From: Geothrix terrae
GTDB taxonomy: Bacteria; Acidobacteriota; Holophagae; Holophagales; Holophagaceae
DNA length: 64,000 nucleotides
Direction: 5' to 3'
Assembly (NCBI RefSeq): GCF_022808775.1
Contig: NZ_JAKZLA010000006.1
Coordinates: forward strand, 124,001 to 188,000
A program made the position numbers and the translations under genes. Below the pieces are notes generated by a model, which had not been told where the DNA came from, made no database searches, and was given only the letters and a program-made list of their open reading frames with translations. Below, one piece after another: positions 34,066 to 42,953 of the stretch (positions are counted from its first letter, which is position 1; the number at the start of each line of letters is the position of its first letter).

Positions 34066-34277
34066 AGGTCTGGGCCCGCATCAACCACGTGGGCTGGGTG
34101 CACCTCTGGCGTACCCGCGAGGCGTTCGAGGAGGCCGAGCCCTCGGCCCACTTCCTTCACGGCAAGACGGACCCGCGCTGGGCGGAAGCCTCCCTCACCT
34201 CCTCGCAACGGCGGGCCCTGGAGGCCGGGGATCTGGTCGAGATCGAGGATCCGGGTTTCTTCGACGACGAGGATTGA
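34062..34277 (+). CDS. Small hypothetical protein
   Basis: The 71-residue product starts at a GTG overlapping the mog stop. It reads MKVWARINHVGWVHLWRTRE..., then charged helices, and ends with acidic IEDPGFFDDED. It has no signal peptide, membrane segment or cysteine. I do not recognise it; coupling to mog and the gene-like codon pattern support it being real. The frame is open much further upstream inside mog, which is a shadow. It ends abutting the convergent membrane-protein gene. Confidence 0.6.
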   Translation: MKVWARINHVGWVHLWRTREAFEEAEPSAHFLHGKTDPRWAEASLTSSQRRALEAGDLVEIEDPGFFDDED

Positions 34278-35018
34278 TCAGGGCGCAGGCGTGGCCACCG
34301 TTGCTTCCAGCCGATGGTACAGCGCCAGCAGGGAGCAGCTGAGCCAGAGATTCATGGCGCCGCCCAGCAGGTTGAAGATCCAGAAGGCCGGGTGCTTCAG
34401 GCGGAGCAGGGCCCCGGGCCCCAGATCGGGGTCCGTGGGTGGCAGCAGGCGATCCAGGGCCCAGCCCGCGACGATCTGGTAGAGCAGGGCCACGAGCAGC
34501 AGGGCGAGCACCGTCTGGACGACCCGGGGCCAATGCCTCGTCATGGCGGCCTGGCTCCAGCGCAGGGCGGCCGGCACGGAATCCCCGCGCAGCAGCATCC
34601 GCAGGGGCGCCCAGCCGAAGAGGGTGAGGATGAGGATGCCGGGCAGCAGGAAGCACAGCAGGCCCAGACCGATGGCCACGCTCAGACCGAGGCGGAGCAG
34701 GAAGGTGCGCAGCCAGCGCCCTTCGAAGGCGTCGTGCCAGGCGGCGCTGGAATTGGCCGGATGGTCGCAGCGTTCCGCATCCAGTTGCGCGACCAGCCTG
34801 GGGATGAAATACATCTCCAGCGGCAGCAGGCCCGCGAGGCCGAAGAGGGCCTGGACCGGCAGGCTGGGACCGGCACCGGCCGCCAGTTCCAGGGCCGGCC
34901 CCAACTGGGAGAGGCCCATGGCCAGCAGCGCCAGCCCCAGGCAGAGCAGGGGGTGGCGGCGGAGCAGGGCGAGGCCCTCGCCCAGGGCTCCGAGGTGGGA
35001 TGGTGCAGGCGTGCGCAT
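34278..35018 (-). CDS. Polytopic membrane protein, unknown function
   Basis: This 246-residue protein has about five hydrophobic segments: HPLLCLGLALLAMGLSQLG, LPVQALFGLAGLLPLEMYF, LGLSVAIGLGLLCFLLPGILILTLFGW, VVQTVLALLLVALLYQIVAGW and FWIFNLLGGAMNLWLSCSLLALY. The middle (LLPGILILTLFGWAPLRMLLRGDSVPAALRWS) resembles glycerophosphoryl-diester-phosphodiesterase-type and YciC-like membrane proteins, but I would not name a family. Its stop abuts the stop of the small plus-strand gene at 34277. Confidence 0.7.
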   Translation of the reverse strand: MRTPAPSHLGALGEGLALLRRHPLLCLGLALLAMGLSQLGPALELAAGAGPSLPVQALFGLAGLLPLEMYFIPRLVAQLDAERCDHPANSSAAWHDAFEGRWLRTFLLRLGLSVAIGLGLLCFLLPGILILTLFGWAPLRMLLRGDSVPAALRWSQAAMTRHWPRVVQTVLALLLVALLYQIVAGWALDRLLPPTDPDLGPGALLRLKHPAFWIFNLLGGAMNLWLSCSLLALYHRLEATVATPAP

Positions 35019-35066
35019 CCCTCCAGGCTATCCGGGCGCGCCCCGTGGGCTATCATTCTCGGCATC

Positions 35067-35579
35067 ATGACGCCTGAAGCCCCCTGCCTCCTGGTGGCCA
35101 GCCCCTCCCTCCTGGACCCCAACTTCCTGCACACGGTGGTGCTGGTGGTGGAACACGACGAGGAGGGCGCGCTGGGGATCATCCTCAACCGGCCCCTGCC
35201 CCTCGCGCTGGCCCAGGTTGGCGAGGAGGGGGGTCTGGACTATGAAGGCTCCGACGAGGCCACCGCCTGGCGGGGCGGGCCCGTGGATCCGCAGCGGGGC
35301 ATCCTCCTGGTGCAGGGCGGTCTGCCGGCGGAGGAGGACACGGTGGTGGATCTCACCCATTTCGTGAGCCACCGCAAGGACCTGCTGGAATCCCTGCTGG
35401 CAGATCCATCGGCCCACTACCGCCTCTTCCTGGGCTACGCCGGATGGAGCCCGGGGCAGCTCGATCACGAACTGGAGGTGGGCGCGTGGACGCGACGTCC
35501 CGTGGTCTCCGAATGGCTCATGCATCCGGATCCCACGGGGCTCTGGCAGGTGGCGTTGGCCAGCGGCGCCAACGGCTGA
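35067..35579 (+). CDS. YqgE/AlgH family protein
   Basis: The 170-residue protein matches UPF0301: LLVASPSLLDPNFLHTVVLVVEHDEEGALGIILNRPL, then WRGGPVDPQRGILLVQ, RLFLGYAGWSPGQLDHELEVGAW and a C-terminal PDPTGLWQ. AlgH of Pseudomonas was named for an effect on alginate, but the biochemical role is unknown. ATG 35067 begins directly before the conserved core. A TATCAT element lies at 35051-35056. Confidence 0.93.
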   Translation: MTPEAPCLLVASPSLLDPNFLHTVVLVVEHDEEGALGIILNRPLPLALAQVGEEGGLDYEGSDEATAWRGGPVDPQRGILLVQGGLPAEEDTVVDLTHFVSHRKDLLESLLADPSAHYRLFLGYAGWSPGQLDHELEVGAWTRRPVVSEWLMHPDPTGLWQVALASGANG

Positions 35580-35745
35580 ACAGGGGCTGAACAGGGGCGC
35601 TTCCGGTCGTGGCTCCCGGGGGTGGTTATACGTGCATCAATAATTTTAATACATAGCGGTCTATTCATTAAATTGATTGATTCAAAGGTAGACTTTCCAT
35701 CTTCAATTTCACCGGCAGGCCCACCCCGCTTCCCCGGAGGAACCG
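35580..35745 (+). promoter_or_regulatory. AT-rich leader upstream of amtB
   Basis: From about 35627 to 35707 base composition drops sharply to AT-rich (TAATTTTAATACATAG, TTAAATTGATTGATTC) in a GC-rich genome. This is the only long intergenic stretch of this kind before a nitrogen-regulated gene. I see no clear sigma-54 GG-N10-GC element with good flanks and no unambiguous sigma-70 pair. It most likely holds the amtB-PII promoter and activator sites. Confidence 0.4.
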
Positions 35746-37068
<1,323 letters not shown>

Positions 37069-37087
37069 GCTGAACCAGGAGGCTTTG

Positions 37088-37429
37088 ATGAAGCTCATCA
37101 CCGCCATCATCCCCGAGGAGAAGCTCGACGAGGTCCGCGAGGCCCTCATCGAAGCCGAGATCGAACGCATCACCGTCTCCCGGGTCAGCGGCCACGGCCG
37201 GCAGCAGGAGATCATGGTCCAGCGTGGCAAGAAGATCGTGCCCAACCTGATCCCCAAGGTCCAGATCACCATCGCCTGCAACGACGAGTTCGAGGACATC
37301 ACCGTGGACACCATCATCCGCACGGCCCGCCACGGGGCTGGCGCGGTGGGCGACGGCAAGATCTTCGTCCAGGATCTGAAGGAGTGCATCCGCATCCGCA
37401 CCGGCGAGCGGGGCGGCCAGGCCATCTGA
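37088..37429 (+). CDS. PII nitrogen regulatory protein (GlnB/GlnK family)
   Basis: This 113-residue trimeric signal protein senses 2-oxoglutarate and ATP/ADP and gates AmtB. The core is typical: MKLITAIIPEEKLDEVREAL, IPKVQITIACND, VDTIIRTARHGAGAVGDGKIFV and CIRIRTGERG. The T-loop reads GHGRQQEIMVQRGKKIVPNLIPK: the uridylylated Tyr51 is Ile50 here and Tyr46 is Gln45, so control by uridylylation is not expected. AGGAGG precedes the ATG at 37088. Its place after amtB favours a GlnK-like job. Confidence 0.93.
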   Translation: MKLITAIIPEEKLDEVREALIEAEIERITVSRVSGHGRQQEIMVQRGKKIVPNLIPKVQITIACNDEFEDITVDTIIRTARHGAGAVGDGKIFVQDLKECIRIRTGERGGQAI

Positions 37430-37458
37430 ATCCTTGGCTTCCGGGCTAGGCTTTCTGC

Positions 37459-38868
37459 ATGCGCAGCATCGTCTGGTTCCGGGGCAAGGACCTCCGCGTG
37501 GCGGACCACGGGCCGCTCACGGAGGCCGCCGCCGCGGGCGAGGTGATTCCGCTCTTCGTGCTGGATCCCTTCTTCTTCGCGCCGGAGCGGGCCCGGGACC
37601 TGCCCCATCGCATGCAGTTCCTGTTGGCGTCACTGGTGTCCCTGGAGGCCAACCTGGCCCGCCTGGGGTCGCGCTTGCTGGTGGTACCTGGGCGCAGCGT
37701 GGAGGTGGTGCCCCGCCTGGCCGCCCAGTGGAAAGCGGACCAGGTGCTGGCCCACCGCTGGGTGGAGCCCTTCGCGCGGGAGCGCGACCGCCGGGTGGAG
37801 GAGACCCTGACCCGCGCAGGCATCGCCTTCCGCCTGTTCGAGGGCGAGACGCTGCTGCCGCCCGGCTCGGTGCGGAACGGGCAGGGCGGCATGTTCCGGG
37901 TGTTCACGCCCTTCGCCCGGGCCTGCGGGGCGAAGCTGGACCTGGGACCGGCGCTGCCCGCCCCGCGGTCGCTCCCGCCGGTTCCCGGGGACCTCCGGGC
38001 CGAAACGGTGCCAGTCCCTTCGCTGTCGGACCTGGGACTCGCACCCAATCCCCGTATCCAGACCGGCGGAGAGCGGGCGGCCCGCCAGCGCCTGAAGGTC
38101 TTTCTGGAAGAGGCCTTGGCGGACTACGGGGTGCAGCGGGACCGCATGGACCTGCCCGGCACGTCACGCCTCAGCGCGGACCTGACGTTCGGCACCCTGT
38201 CCGTGCGTGCCCTCTGGCAGGCCGTGGTGGCGGCTGAGGCCGGCGAGTCTGGGCACCGCTACCTGAATGAGCTCCTCTGGCGTGAGTTCAGCCACCACCT
38301 GCTGTGGGAGTGGCCGGAGCTGCTGGAGCGGCCCTTCCGGCCGACGTTCGAGGGCTTCCCCTGGCGCGAGGACGAAGCCGCCTGGGAGGCCTGGACGGAA
38401 GGCCGCACGGGCTACCCCGTGGTGGATGCCGCCGCCCGGCAGCTGCGGGCCGAGGGCTTCGTCCACAATCGGGCCCGCATGGTGGCCGCGAGCTTCCTCA
38501 CGAAGCACCTGCTCATCGACTACCGGCGCGGCGAGGCCCACTACCTGCGCTGGCTCACGGACGGCGACTGGGCCGCGAACAACGCCGGCTGGCAGTGGTG
38601 CGCCGGCTGCGGCTGCGACGCCCAGCCCTGGTTCCGCATCTTCAACCCCACCTCCCAGGGACTGAAGTTCGACCCGGAGGGCGCCTACGTCAGGCGCTGG
38701 GTGCCCGAGCTGGGCAACTGCCCGACCGCCTTCATCCACGAGCCCTGGAAGGCGCCGCAGGCGGTCCGCCTGCGCCTCGACTACCCCGGGCCCATCGTGG
38801 ATCACGCCTTCGCGCGGGAGCGCTTCCTGACCACCGCGAAAGGCCATCTGGGGCCCGGGGCGCCCTGA
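37459..38868 (+). CDS. phrB: Deoxyribodipyrimidine photolyase (class I CPD type)
   Basis: This 469-residue flavoprotein repairs UV-induced cyclobutane dimers using light. It has an N-terminal antenna-binding Rossmann domain (MRSIVWFRGKDLRVADHGPL) and a C-terminal FAD domain with LLWREFSHHLLWEWPEL, RTGYPVVDAAARQLRAEGFVHNRARMVAASFLTKHLLIDYRRGE, DWAANNAGWQWCAGCGCDAQPWFRIFNP and YVRRWVPEL. The motifs and length fit class I. The antenna cofactor cannot be told. It lies 29 nt after the PII gene. Confidence 0.95.
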   Translation: MRSIVWFRGKDLRVADHGPLTEAAAAGEVIPLFVLDPFFFAPERARDLPHRMQFLLASLVSLEANLARLGSRLLVVPGRSVEVVPRLAAQWKADQVLAHRWVEPFARERDRRVEETLTRAGIAFRLFEGETLLPPGSVRNGQGGMFRVFTPFARACGAKLDLGPALPAPRSLPPVPGDLRAETVPVPSLSDLGLAPNPRIQTGGERAARQRLKVFLEEALADYGVQRDRMDLPGTSRLSADLTFGTLSVRALWQAVVAAEAGESGHRYLNELLWREFSHHLLWEWPELLERPFRPTFEGFPWREDEAAWEAWTEGRTGYPVVDAAARQLRAEGFVHNRARMVAASFLTKHLLIDYRRGEAHYLRWLTDGDWAANNAGWQWCAGCGCDAQPWFRIFNPTSQGLKFDPEGAYVRRWVPELGNCPTAFIHEPWKAPQAVRLRLDYPGPIVDHAFARERFLTTAKGHLGPGAP

Positions 38869-38927
38869 TAGAGTGGAGGAAGCGGCTCGCCGCTATCCCT
38901 TCTGCTTTATTGACTTATGGGTATTGC

Positions 38928-39209
38928 ATGCACACGATCCGATTCGATGGCAAGAAACCCGGCAGCGCGGAGTGCGAGCAGGAGACGGCCCTACTGGCGG
39001 CCAGCACCCGGGCCGGTGTGCCCCTGAACCACCGCTGCGGTGGCCACGCCCGCTGCGGCACCTGCGTTGTCACCGTCGTCGAGGGCGCGGAGCACCTGAG
39101 CGAGAAGGGCAACGCGGAGACCCGCGTGCTCGAAGTGCTCAAGGCCGGCCCCGACCAGCGCCTCGCCTGCCAGGCCTGGGCCCGGGGCGACGTGTCGGTG
39201 AAGTACTGA
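38928..39209 (+). CDS. [2Fe-2S] ferredoxin, adrenodoxin/Isc-type spacing
   Basis: This 93-residue electron carrier has cysteines 37, 43, 46 and 81 in the pattern C-x5-C-x2-C...C (RCGGHARCGTC and RLACQAW), the spacing of vertebrate-type and Isc ferredoxins. Start ATG 38928; the longer open frame runs inside the photolyase. There are no isc genes around. Its gene lies in its own space between the photolyase gene and a repeat-containing gap, so its redox partner is unknown. Confidence 0.9.
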   Translation: MHTIRFDGKKPGSAECEQETALLAASTRAGVPLNHRCGGHARCGTCVVTVVEGAEHLSEKGNAETRVLEVLKAGPDQRLACQAWARGDVSVKY

Positions 39210-39535
39210 TCCAGCGGCCACTTCACTTGGTCCGGGTCTGAAAAGCGGAACGCGAAGAACACCAAGACGCCCTCCGGGCGCGCGGAGATCGCAAATGGGG
39301 CTTCGCCCCATCCCGGACATCCCTTCGAGGGCGACGGATGTGGGCGGCTTCGAGGGCCGCCTCGATCCGCCGCCCTTGAAGCAGGTCGCGCTGCACGCGG
39401 CCTGAGGCCGAAGGCCTGGATGTCCTGCGCTGGAGCGATGGGTAACCTCCGCGCTCTTCGCCAGGAGCGAAGCGCCACTTGGCGCTCTTCGCGTTCTTCC
39501 TTTGAAGGTTCTATCCGTCTGCCAGGAAGGGAAGG
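39210..39535. repeat. Intergenic element with long imperfect terminal inverted repeats
   Basis: This 326-bp gap has no convincing gene. A 19-nt arm at 39248-39266 (GAACGCGAAGAACACCAAG) recurs inverted at 39478-39496 with 17 of 19 matches. Weaker matches extend outward (AAA..G) and further in (GCGCGGAG). Between the arms are smaller stem-loops, for example GGGGCTTCGCCCC near 39297-39309 and GGGCGG...CCGCCC at about 39342-39374. It may be a MITE-like or dispersed repeat, or a structured RNA. It lies between a plus-strand ferredoxin and the convergent recR. Confidence 0.55.
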
Positions 39536-40135
39536 CTACCCGACGGGCCGGCGTCCCTCCATGGCCCGATCCAGGGTGAGTTCGTCGGCGTATTCGAGGT
39601 CACTGCCGATGGGGAGGCCCAGCCCGATGCGGGTGGTGCGGACGCCGATGGGCTCGAGGATGCGGGCCAGCCAGCTGGCGGTGGCCTCGCCGTCCACGGT
39701 GGGATTGGTGGCCAGGATGATCTCCTGGATGGCGCCATCCTCCAGGCGCTTGAGCAGCTCGCGCACGCGCAGCTGGTCGGGTCCCACGCCGCGCAGGGGC
39801 GAGATGAGGCCGCCCAGCACGTGGTAGCGGCCCCGGAAGTGGCCGCTGCGCTCGAAGCTCAGCACGTTGGAGGCCTCCGCCACGACGACGAGGCTGGAGG
39901 GGTCCCGCCGCGGATCCAGGCAGATGGGACAGGTGGGCTGGTCCGTGAAGGCGCCGCAGACCTGACAGAATCCCACCTTCTCGGCGGCCTGCTGGAGCTG
40001 GTGGGCCAGATGGGCCATGGCCTCCGGGCCCTCCTTCAGCAGGTGCAGGGCCATGCGCTGGGCGGACTTCGCTCCCACGCCCGGCAGCTTCTGGAGGCTT
40101 TCCACCACGGCCTCGAGGGGCGGCGGCAGCTTCAT
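39536..40135 (-). CDS. recR: Recombination protein RecR
   Basis: RecR works with RecF and RecO to load RecA at gaps. The 199-residue protein has a helix-hairpin-helix (LQKLPGVGAKSAQRMALHLL), a zinc finger (CQVCGAFTDQPTCPIC) and a Toprim domain (VVAEASNVLSFE, YHVLGGLISPLRGVGPDQLRV, ILATNPTVDGEATASWLAR), then TRIGLGLPIGSDLEYADELTLDRAM. ybaB lies 4 nt upstream, the usual bacterial pairing. Confidence 0.97.
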   Translation of the reverse strand: MKLPPPLEAVVESLQKLPGVGAKSAQRMALHLLKEGPEAMAHLAHQLQQAAEKVGFCQVCGAFTDQPTCPICLDPRRDPSSLVVVAEASNVLSFERSGHFRGRYHVLGGLISPLRGVGPDQLRVRELLKRLEDGAIQEIILATNPTVDGEATASWLARILEPIGVRTTRIGLGLPIGSDLEYADELTLDRAMEGRRPVG

Positions 40136-40139
40136 GGGA

Positions 40140-40442
40140 TCAGAGCCCGAGGCCGGGGATGCCCAGGCCCGCGCCCATGCCGCCCATCTGCTTCTTCATG
40201 GCCTCGTCCACCTTGGCGGTGGCGTCGCGGAAGGCGGCCATGAGCAGGTCTTCGAGCATGGAGGGATCCTCGGGATCCATGGCGTCCTTGGCGATGGAGA
40301 GGCCCACCAGCTCCTTGGAACCATTCAAAGTCACCTTTACCAGCTCGCCGCCGGCGGTGCCCTCGATGCGCAGGTTGGCCTGGGCCTCGGCGAGCTTCGC
40401 CTGCATCTGCTGGGCCTGTTTCATCAGGAACCGCATGTCCAT
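40140..40442 (-). CDS. Nucleoid-associated protein YbaB/EbfC
   Basis: This 100-residue DNA-binding protein of the YbaB/EbfC family shows MDMRFLMKQAQQMQAKLAEAQANLRIEGTAGGELVKVTLNGSKELVGLSI and a Gly/Met-rich tail (KKQMGGMGAGLGIPGLGL). It pairs with recR as in most bacteria and has a 1-nt gap from the DUF2062 gene upstream. dnaX, often the third member of this cluster, is absent. Confidence 0.95.
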   Translation of the reverse strand: MDMRFLMKQAQQMQAKLAEAQANLRIEGTAGGELVKVTLNGSKELVGLSIAKDAMDPEDPSMLEDLLMAAFRDATAKVDEAMKKQMGGMGAGLGIPGLGL

Positions 40443-40443
40443 G

Positions 40444-40962
40444 TCAGTCTCCGGAAAGAGAGGTGGGGGCCGGTTTTGGGCGGCGCAGGCGGTGCGCCAG
40501 CCGCAGCATCAGAAAATATCCCACGGGGATGGCCAGCGCGCTCAACACGAAACCACCCAGCAGATAGGGCAGGAAGATGGGCTTCAGCATGGCGGCCGCC
40601 GCCTCGAAACCCTCGCGGGTGGTGAAGCTCTGCCAGCCGAAGCTCTTCCAGTCCACGCCCGTGAGGTCGAGGTGCAGGCCGCGCCCCAGCAGCACGTTGC
40701 CGAACAGGGCGGAGCCGGTGGCCATGGGCACCATGGTCCAGGGGTTGTTCGTGAAGGCGCCCAGGAAGGCGAGGGGCCGGTGCAGTTTCTTCACCAGGGC
40801 GCAAAACAGGACGACCAGCCCGGTGTGCGTGCCCAGCAGCGGATTCCAGGCGATGGCGAACCCCAGGGCGAAACTCCAGGCCAGGTGGTGCGGCTCCAGG
40901 TCGGGATCTGCCAGGAACCGCTTGGTTCGGGCCCAGATGTGCGTCTTGTCATGGTGCGTCAT
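40444..40962 (-). CDS. DUF2062 membrane protein
   Basis: The 172-residue protein matches DUF2062: an N-terminal basic stretch (WARTKRFLADPDLEPHHLAWSFALGFAIAWNPLLGTHT), LVVLFCALVKKLHRPLAFLGAFTNNPWTMVPM, and two C-terminal hydrophobic segments (FLPYLLGGFVLSALAIPVGYFLML). The P-L-x-G-x-H and NNPWT motifs are typical. The role is not known. Its start overlaps the thiL stop by 4 nt. Confidence 0.88.
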   Translation of the reverse strand: MTHHDKTHIWARTKRFLADPDLEPHHLAWSFALGFAIAWNPLLGTHTGLVVLFCALVKKLHRPLAFLGAFTNNPWTMVPMATGSALFGNVLLGRGLHLDLTGVDWKSFGWQSFTTREGFEAAAAMLKPIFLPYLLGGFVLSALAIPVGYFLMLRLAHRLRRPKPAPTSLSGD

Positions 40963-41876
40963 GAAGGTCCGAAGTGGTCGAAGCTGAGGTCGGGCAGGGG
41001 ACGGAGCGAACCTCCATCATAGGCCAGCAGGGGGGATTCCCCGCGGGGCAGGACCTCGCCCACGGGAATCAGAGGCAGGCCGAGACGCTTCTCCAACGCT
41101 GCCTGAGGCAGGGCGGCGCCGAAGCAGCGCGCATAGTCCTCTCCGCCGCGCAGCATGTCCTCCTCCAGATCTGGAGCCACGGCGATGCTGAGTCCGGAGG
41201 CTTCCGCCAGGTTGCGGAGATCCCGGCTCAGGCCGTCCGACAGGTCCAGGCAGGCGTGGACCTCGGGGATCTCCGCCAGACGCAGGCCCAGGCCCAGGCC
41301 CGGGCGGGGCGCCAGGTGAGCCTCCAGATCCGCGTCGGGCTTCGCCGGGTTCCAGCGCTGACCCGCCTGAAGCTTGCGGAGCCCCCGCAAGCTGCCGCCG
41401 GGAGACTGGTCGACGAAGATCCGGTCGCCGGGCCGCAGGCCGTCCCGGCGCAGCCAGCGGGTGGCGAAGCCGAAGGCCGTGAGACCCAGGCCCAGACCGG
41501 CGGGCCGACCCACGGTGTCGCCGCCCAGGACTTGGACCTCCGCTTGACGCGAGGCCGCCGCCAAGCCCTCCAGGAAGGCCTCCAGCCAGTCGTCGTCGAT
41601 CTCCGGGCCCAGAGCGAGCGTGAGGGTGTAGCCAAAGGGCCGTGCGCCGGAGGCGTCCAGGTCGGAGAGATTGACCATCAACAGCTTCCAGGCCAGGAGG
41701 TCCGGAGGGTGCCAGTCCAGGCGGAAGTGCTGGCCGGATTCCATGAGATCCGTGGTGACCAGCAGGATCTGGCCCGGCGGGGTCGCGGGCAGGGCCCCGC
41801 AATCGTCCATGAGCGTGCCGCCGCCGGGCAGCAGCTCCCGGATACGGGCAAGAATTCCCGTTTCCTTCAGGCGCAT
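40959..41876 (-). CDS. thiL: Thiamine-monophosphate kinase ThiL
   Basis: ThiL phosphorylates thiamine monophosphate to the active pyrophosphate cofactor. The 305-residue PurM-like protein has LMDDCGAL, LVTTDLMESGQHFRLDWHPPDLLAWKLLMVNLSDLDASGARPF, LGGDTVG, DLSDGLSRDLRNL and the GEDYARCF motif. ATG 41876 has GGAGG 7 nt upstream and is preferred over the longer frame. It leads the minus-strand thiL-DUF2062-ybaB-recR cluster. Confidence 0.95.
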   Translation of the reverse strand: MRLKETGILARIRELLPGGGTLMDDCGALPATPPGQILLVTTDLMESGQHFRLDWHPPDLLAWKLLMVNLSDLDASGARPFGYTLTLALGPEIDDDWLEAFLEGLAAASRQAEVQVLGGDTVGRPAGLGLGLTAFGFATRWLRRDGLRPGDRIFVDQSPGGSLRGLRKLQAGQRWNPAKPDADLEAHLAPRPGLGLGLRLAEIPEVHACLDLSDGLSRDLRNLAEASGLSIAVAPDLEEDMLRGGEDYARCFGAALPQAALEKRLGLPLIPVGEVLPRGESPLLAYDGGSLRPLPDLSFDHFGPS

Positions 41877-42010
41877 GGGCGGACCTCCGTCACAACTCCA
41901 GTCTCCCACGGCCCTGGAGGCGAGGCGATGCTTGGTCCGGGGCCCGCGCGATGCTAGGTTGGTTGGGTTCGCCCCTGCCAGGGCCCCCATTGAATCTCGA
42001 GGAGACGACC

Positions 42011-42265
42011 ATGGCCATCACCAAAGTCTGGATCGACGAAGGCTGCATCGTGTGCAATGCCTGCGAGGCCGAGTGCCCCGACGTGTTCCACGTCACCGAC
42101 ACCAGCTGCAACATCAACGGCTCCGTGCGCGAGGACGGCATCGATTCCGAGAACCGGGATGAGCAGAGCCCCCTCTCCGGCAGCTTCGGCACCGACCTGG
42201 AAGCCAGCATCGAGGCTGCCGCGGCCGGCTGCCCTGTGGAAGTGATCAAGTTCGAGAAGGCCTAG
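42011..42265 (+). CDS. 4Fe-4S single-cluster ferredoxin
   Basis: This 84-residue acidic electron carrier has Cys12, 15 and 18 (CIVCNAC), an extra Cys22 (EAECP) and Cys74 followed by Pro (GCPVEVIKF), as in ferredoxins with one [4Fe-4S] cluster of the Thermotoga or Desulfovibrio type. Cys33 is also present. About 30 residues between the cysteine groups replace a second cluster. GAGGAGA precedes the ATG. It stands alone and is followed by two hairpins. Confidence 0.88.
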   Translation: MAITKVWIDEGCIVCNACEAECPDVFHVTDTSCNINGSVREDGIDSENRDEQSPLSGSFGTDLEASIEAAAAGCPVEVIKFEKA

Positions 42266-42267
42266 GG

Positions 42268-42290
42268 CTGAAACGGCTTCGCCGTTTCAG
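42268..42290 (+). terminator. Stem-loop after the 4Fe-4S ferredoxin gene
   Basis: CTGAAACGGC (42268-42277) pairs with GCCGTTTCAG (42281-42290) over a 3-nt TTC loop. It begins 2 nt after the ferredoxin stop. No T run follows, so it probably acts together with the second hairpin 4 nt further on. Confidence 0.6.
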
Positions 42291-42294
42291 ATGA

Positions 42295-42320
42295 GAACGG
42301 GCGCCAATCGGCGCCCGTTC
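42295..42320 (+). terminator. Second stem-loop after the ferredoxin gene
   Basis: GAACGGGCGCC (42295-42305) pairs perfectly with GGCGCCCGTTC (42310-42320) over AATC. The two tandem hairpins separate the ferredoxin gene from yqeY and probably end transcription or stabilise the 3' end. Confidence 0.65.
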
Positions 42321-42370
42321 TGTACGTCGGGATGCAACTGCGTCACCATGGAAGTCCCCCGGAGGTTCCC

Positions 42371-42820
42371 ATGCTCAACCGTCTTCAGGCCGATCTGAAA
42401 ACTGCCATGCTGGCCAGGGATGCCCTCCGGACCCAGGTGCTCCGCATGGCCCTCGCCGCCTACAAGAACGAAGCGGTGGCCAAGGGGCTGGGTCCTCAGG
42501 GAACCCTGGCGGGGGCCGACGCCCTGGCCGTGCTGAAGCGCCTGGTGAAGTCCCGGGAGGACAGCATCGCCCAGTTCGAGAAGGTGGGCCAGGCGGATCG
42601 GGCCGCCCAGGAGCGGGCGGAGATCGAGCTGCTGAAGCCCTACCTGCCCGCCATGCTTGAGGGATCCGCCCTGGAAGCTGCGGTGAAGGCCGCCATCGCC
42701 GAGACCGGCGCCGCCACGAAGAAGGACATGGGCCTGGTGATGAAAGCCCTCCAGGCCGCCCATGGCGGCGCCTTCGACGGCAAGGCCGCCAGTGCGCTGG
42801 TGCAGAGCCTGCTGGGGTGA
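42371..42820 (+). CDS. GatB/YqeY domain protein
   Basis: The 149-residue protein is the stand-alone YqeY form of the GatB tail domain: LNRLQADLKTAMLARDALRTQVLRMALAAYKNEAV, LKRLVKSREDSIAQFEKVGQADRA, EIELLKPYLP and GAATKKDMGLVMKALQAAHGGAFDGKAASALVQSLL. Its role is unsettled; the domain binds tRNA in GatB. ATG 42371 follows GGAGG with a 5-nt spacer. The structured proS leader follows. Confidence 0.93.
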   Translation: MLNRLQADLKTAMLARDALRTQVLRMALAAYKNEAVAKGLGPQGTLAGADALAVLKRLVKSREDSIAQFEKVGQADRAAQERAEIELLKPYLPAMLEGSALEAAVKAAIAETGAATKKDMGLVMKALQAAHGGAFDGKAASALVQSLLG

Positions 42821-42953
42821 TGTCGGGGTAGGCAACGGACGCGCCGGCCAGGCTTTGCCTGGACAGCGCGTGAGGGTTGAAGGGGGGACGTAGCGAGCGA
42901 AGCGAGCAGGCGGTCCCCCCTTCCTGAGATAGACTCGAAGGTTCGAGGCCCCG
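42821..42953 (+). promoter_or_regulatory. Structured leader upstream of proS
   Basis: The gap holds CCAGGC/GCCTGG at about 42848-42862. A longer hairpin has AAGGGGGGAC (42880-42889) pairing with GTCCCCCCTT (42913-42922) around a loop containing GCGAGCGAAGCGAGC. A TAGACT element lies at about 42930. The second hairpin could end yqeY transcription. I found no T-box consensus, so an amino-acid-responsive riboswitch is not supported. Confidence 0.45.

Noticed and set aside
35627..35745. Sigma-54 promoter for amtB
   Set aside because: I looked for GG-N10-GC with TGGCAC/TTGC flanks and found no convincing match, although the leader is AT-rich and nitrogen control is expected.
37459..39209. A light-response or redox operon made of photolyase and ferredoxin
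   Set aside because: The genes are separated by 59 bp and have no shared partner genes; co-location alone is weak evidence.
39297..39309. CRISPR-like or tandem repeats in the 39.2-kb gap
   Set aside because: The repeats are inverted and imperfect, with no regular spacing or spacer units.
42821..42953. T-box riboswitch before proS
   Set aside because: The conserved TGGNACCGCG-like T-box sequence and a specifier loop with a proline codon could not be found; only generic stem-loops are present.
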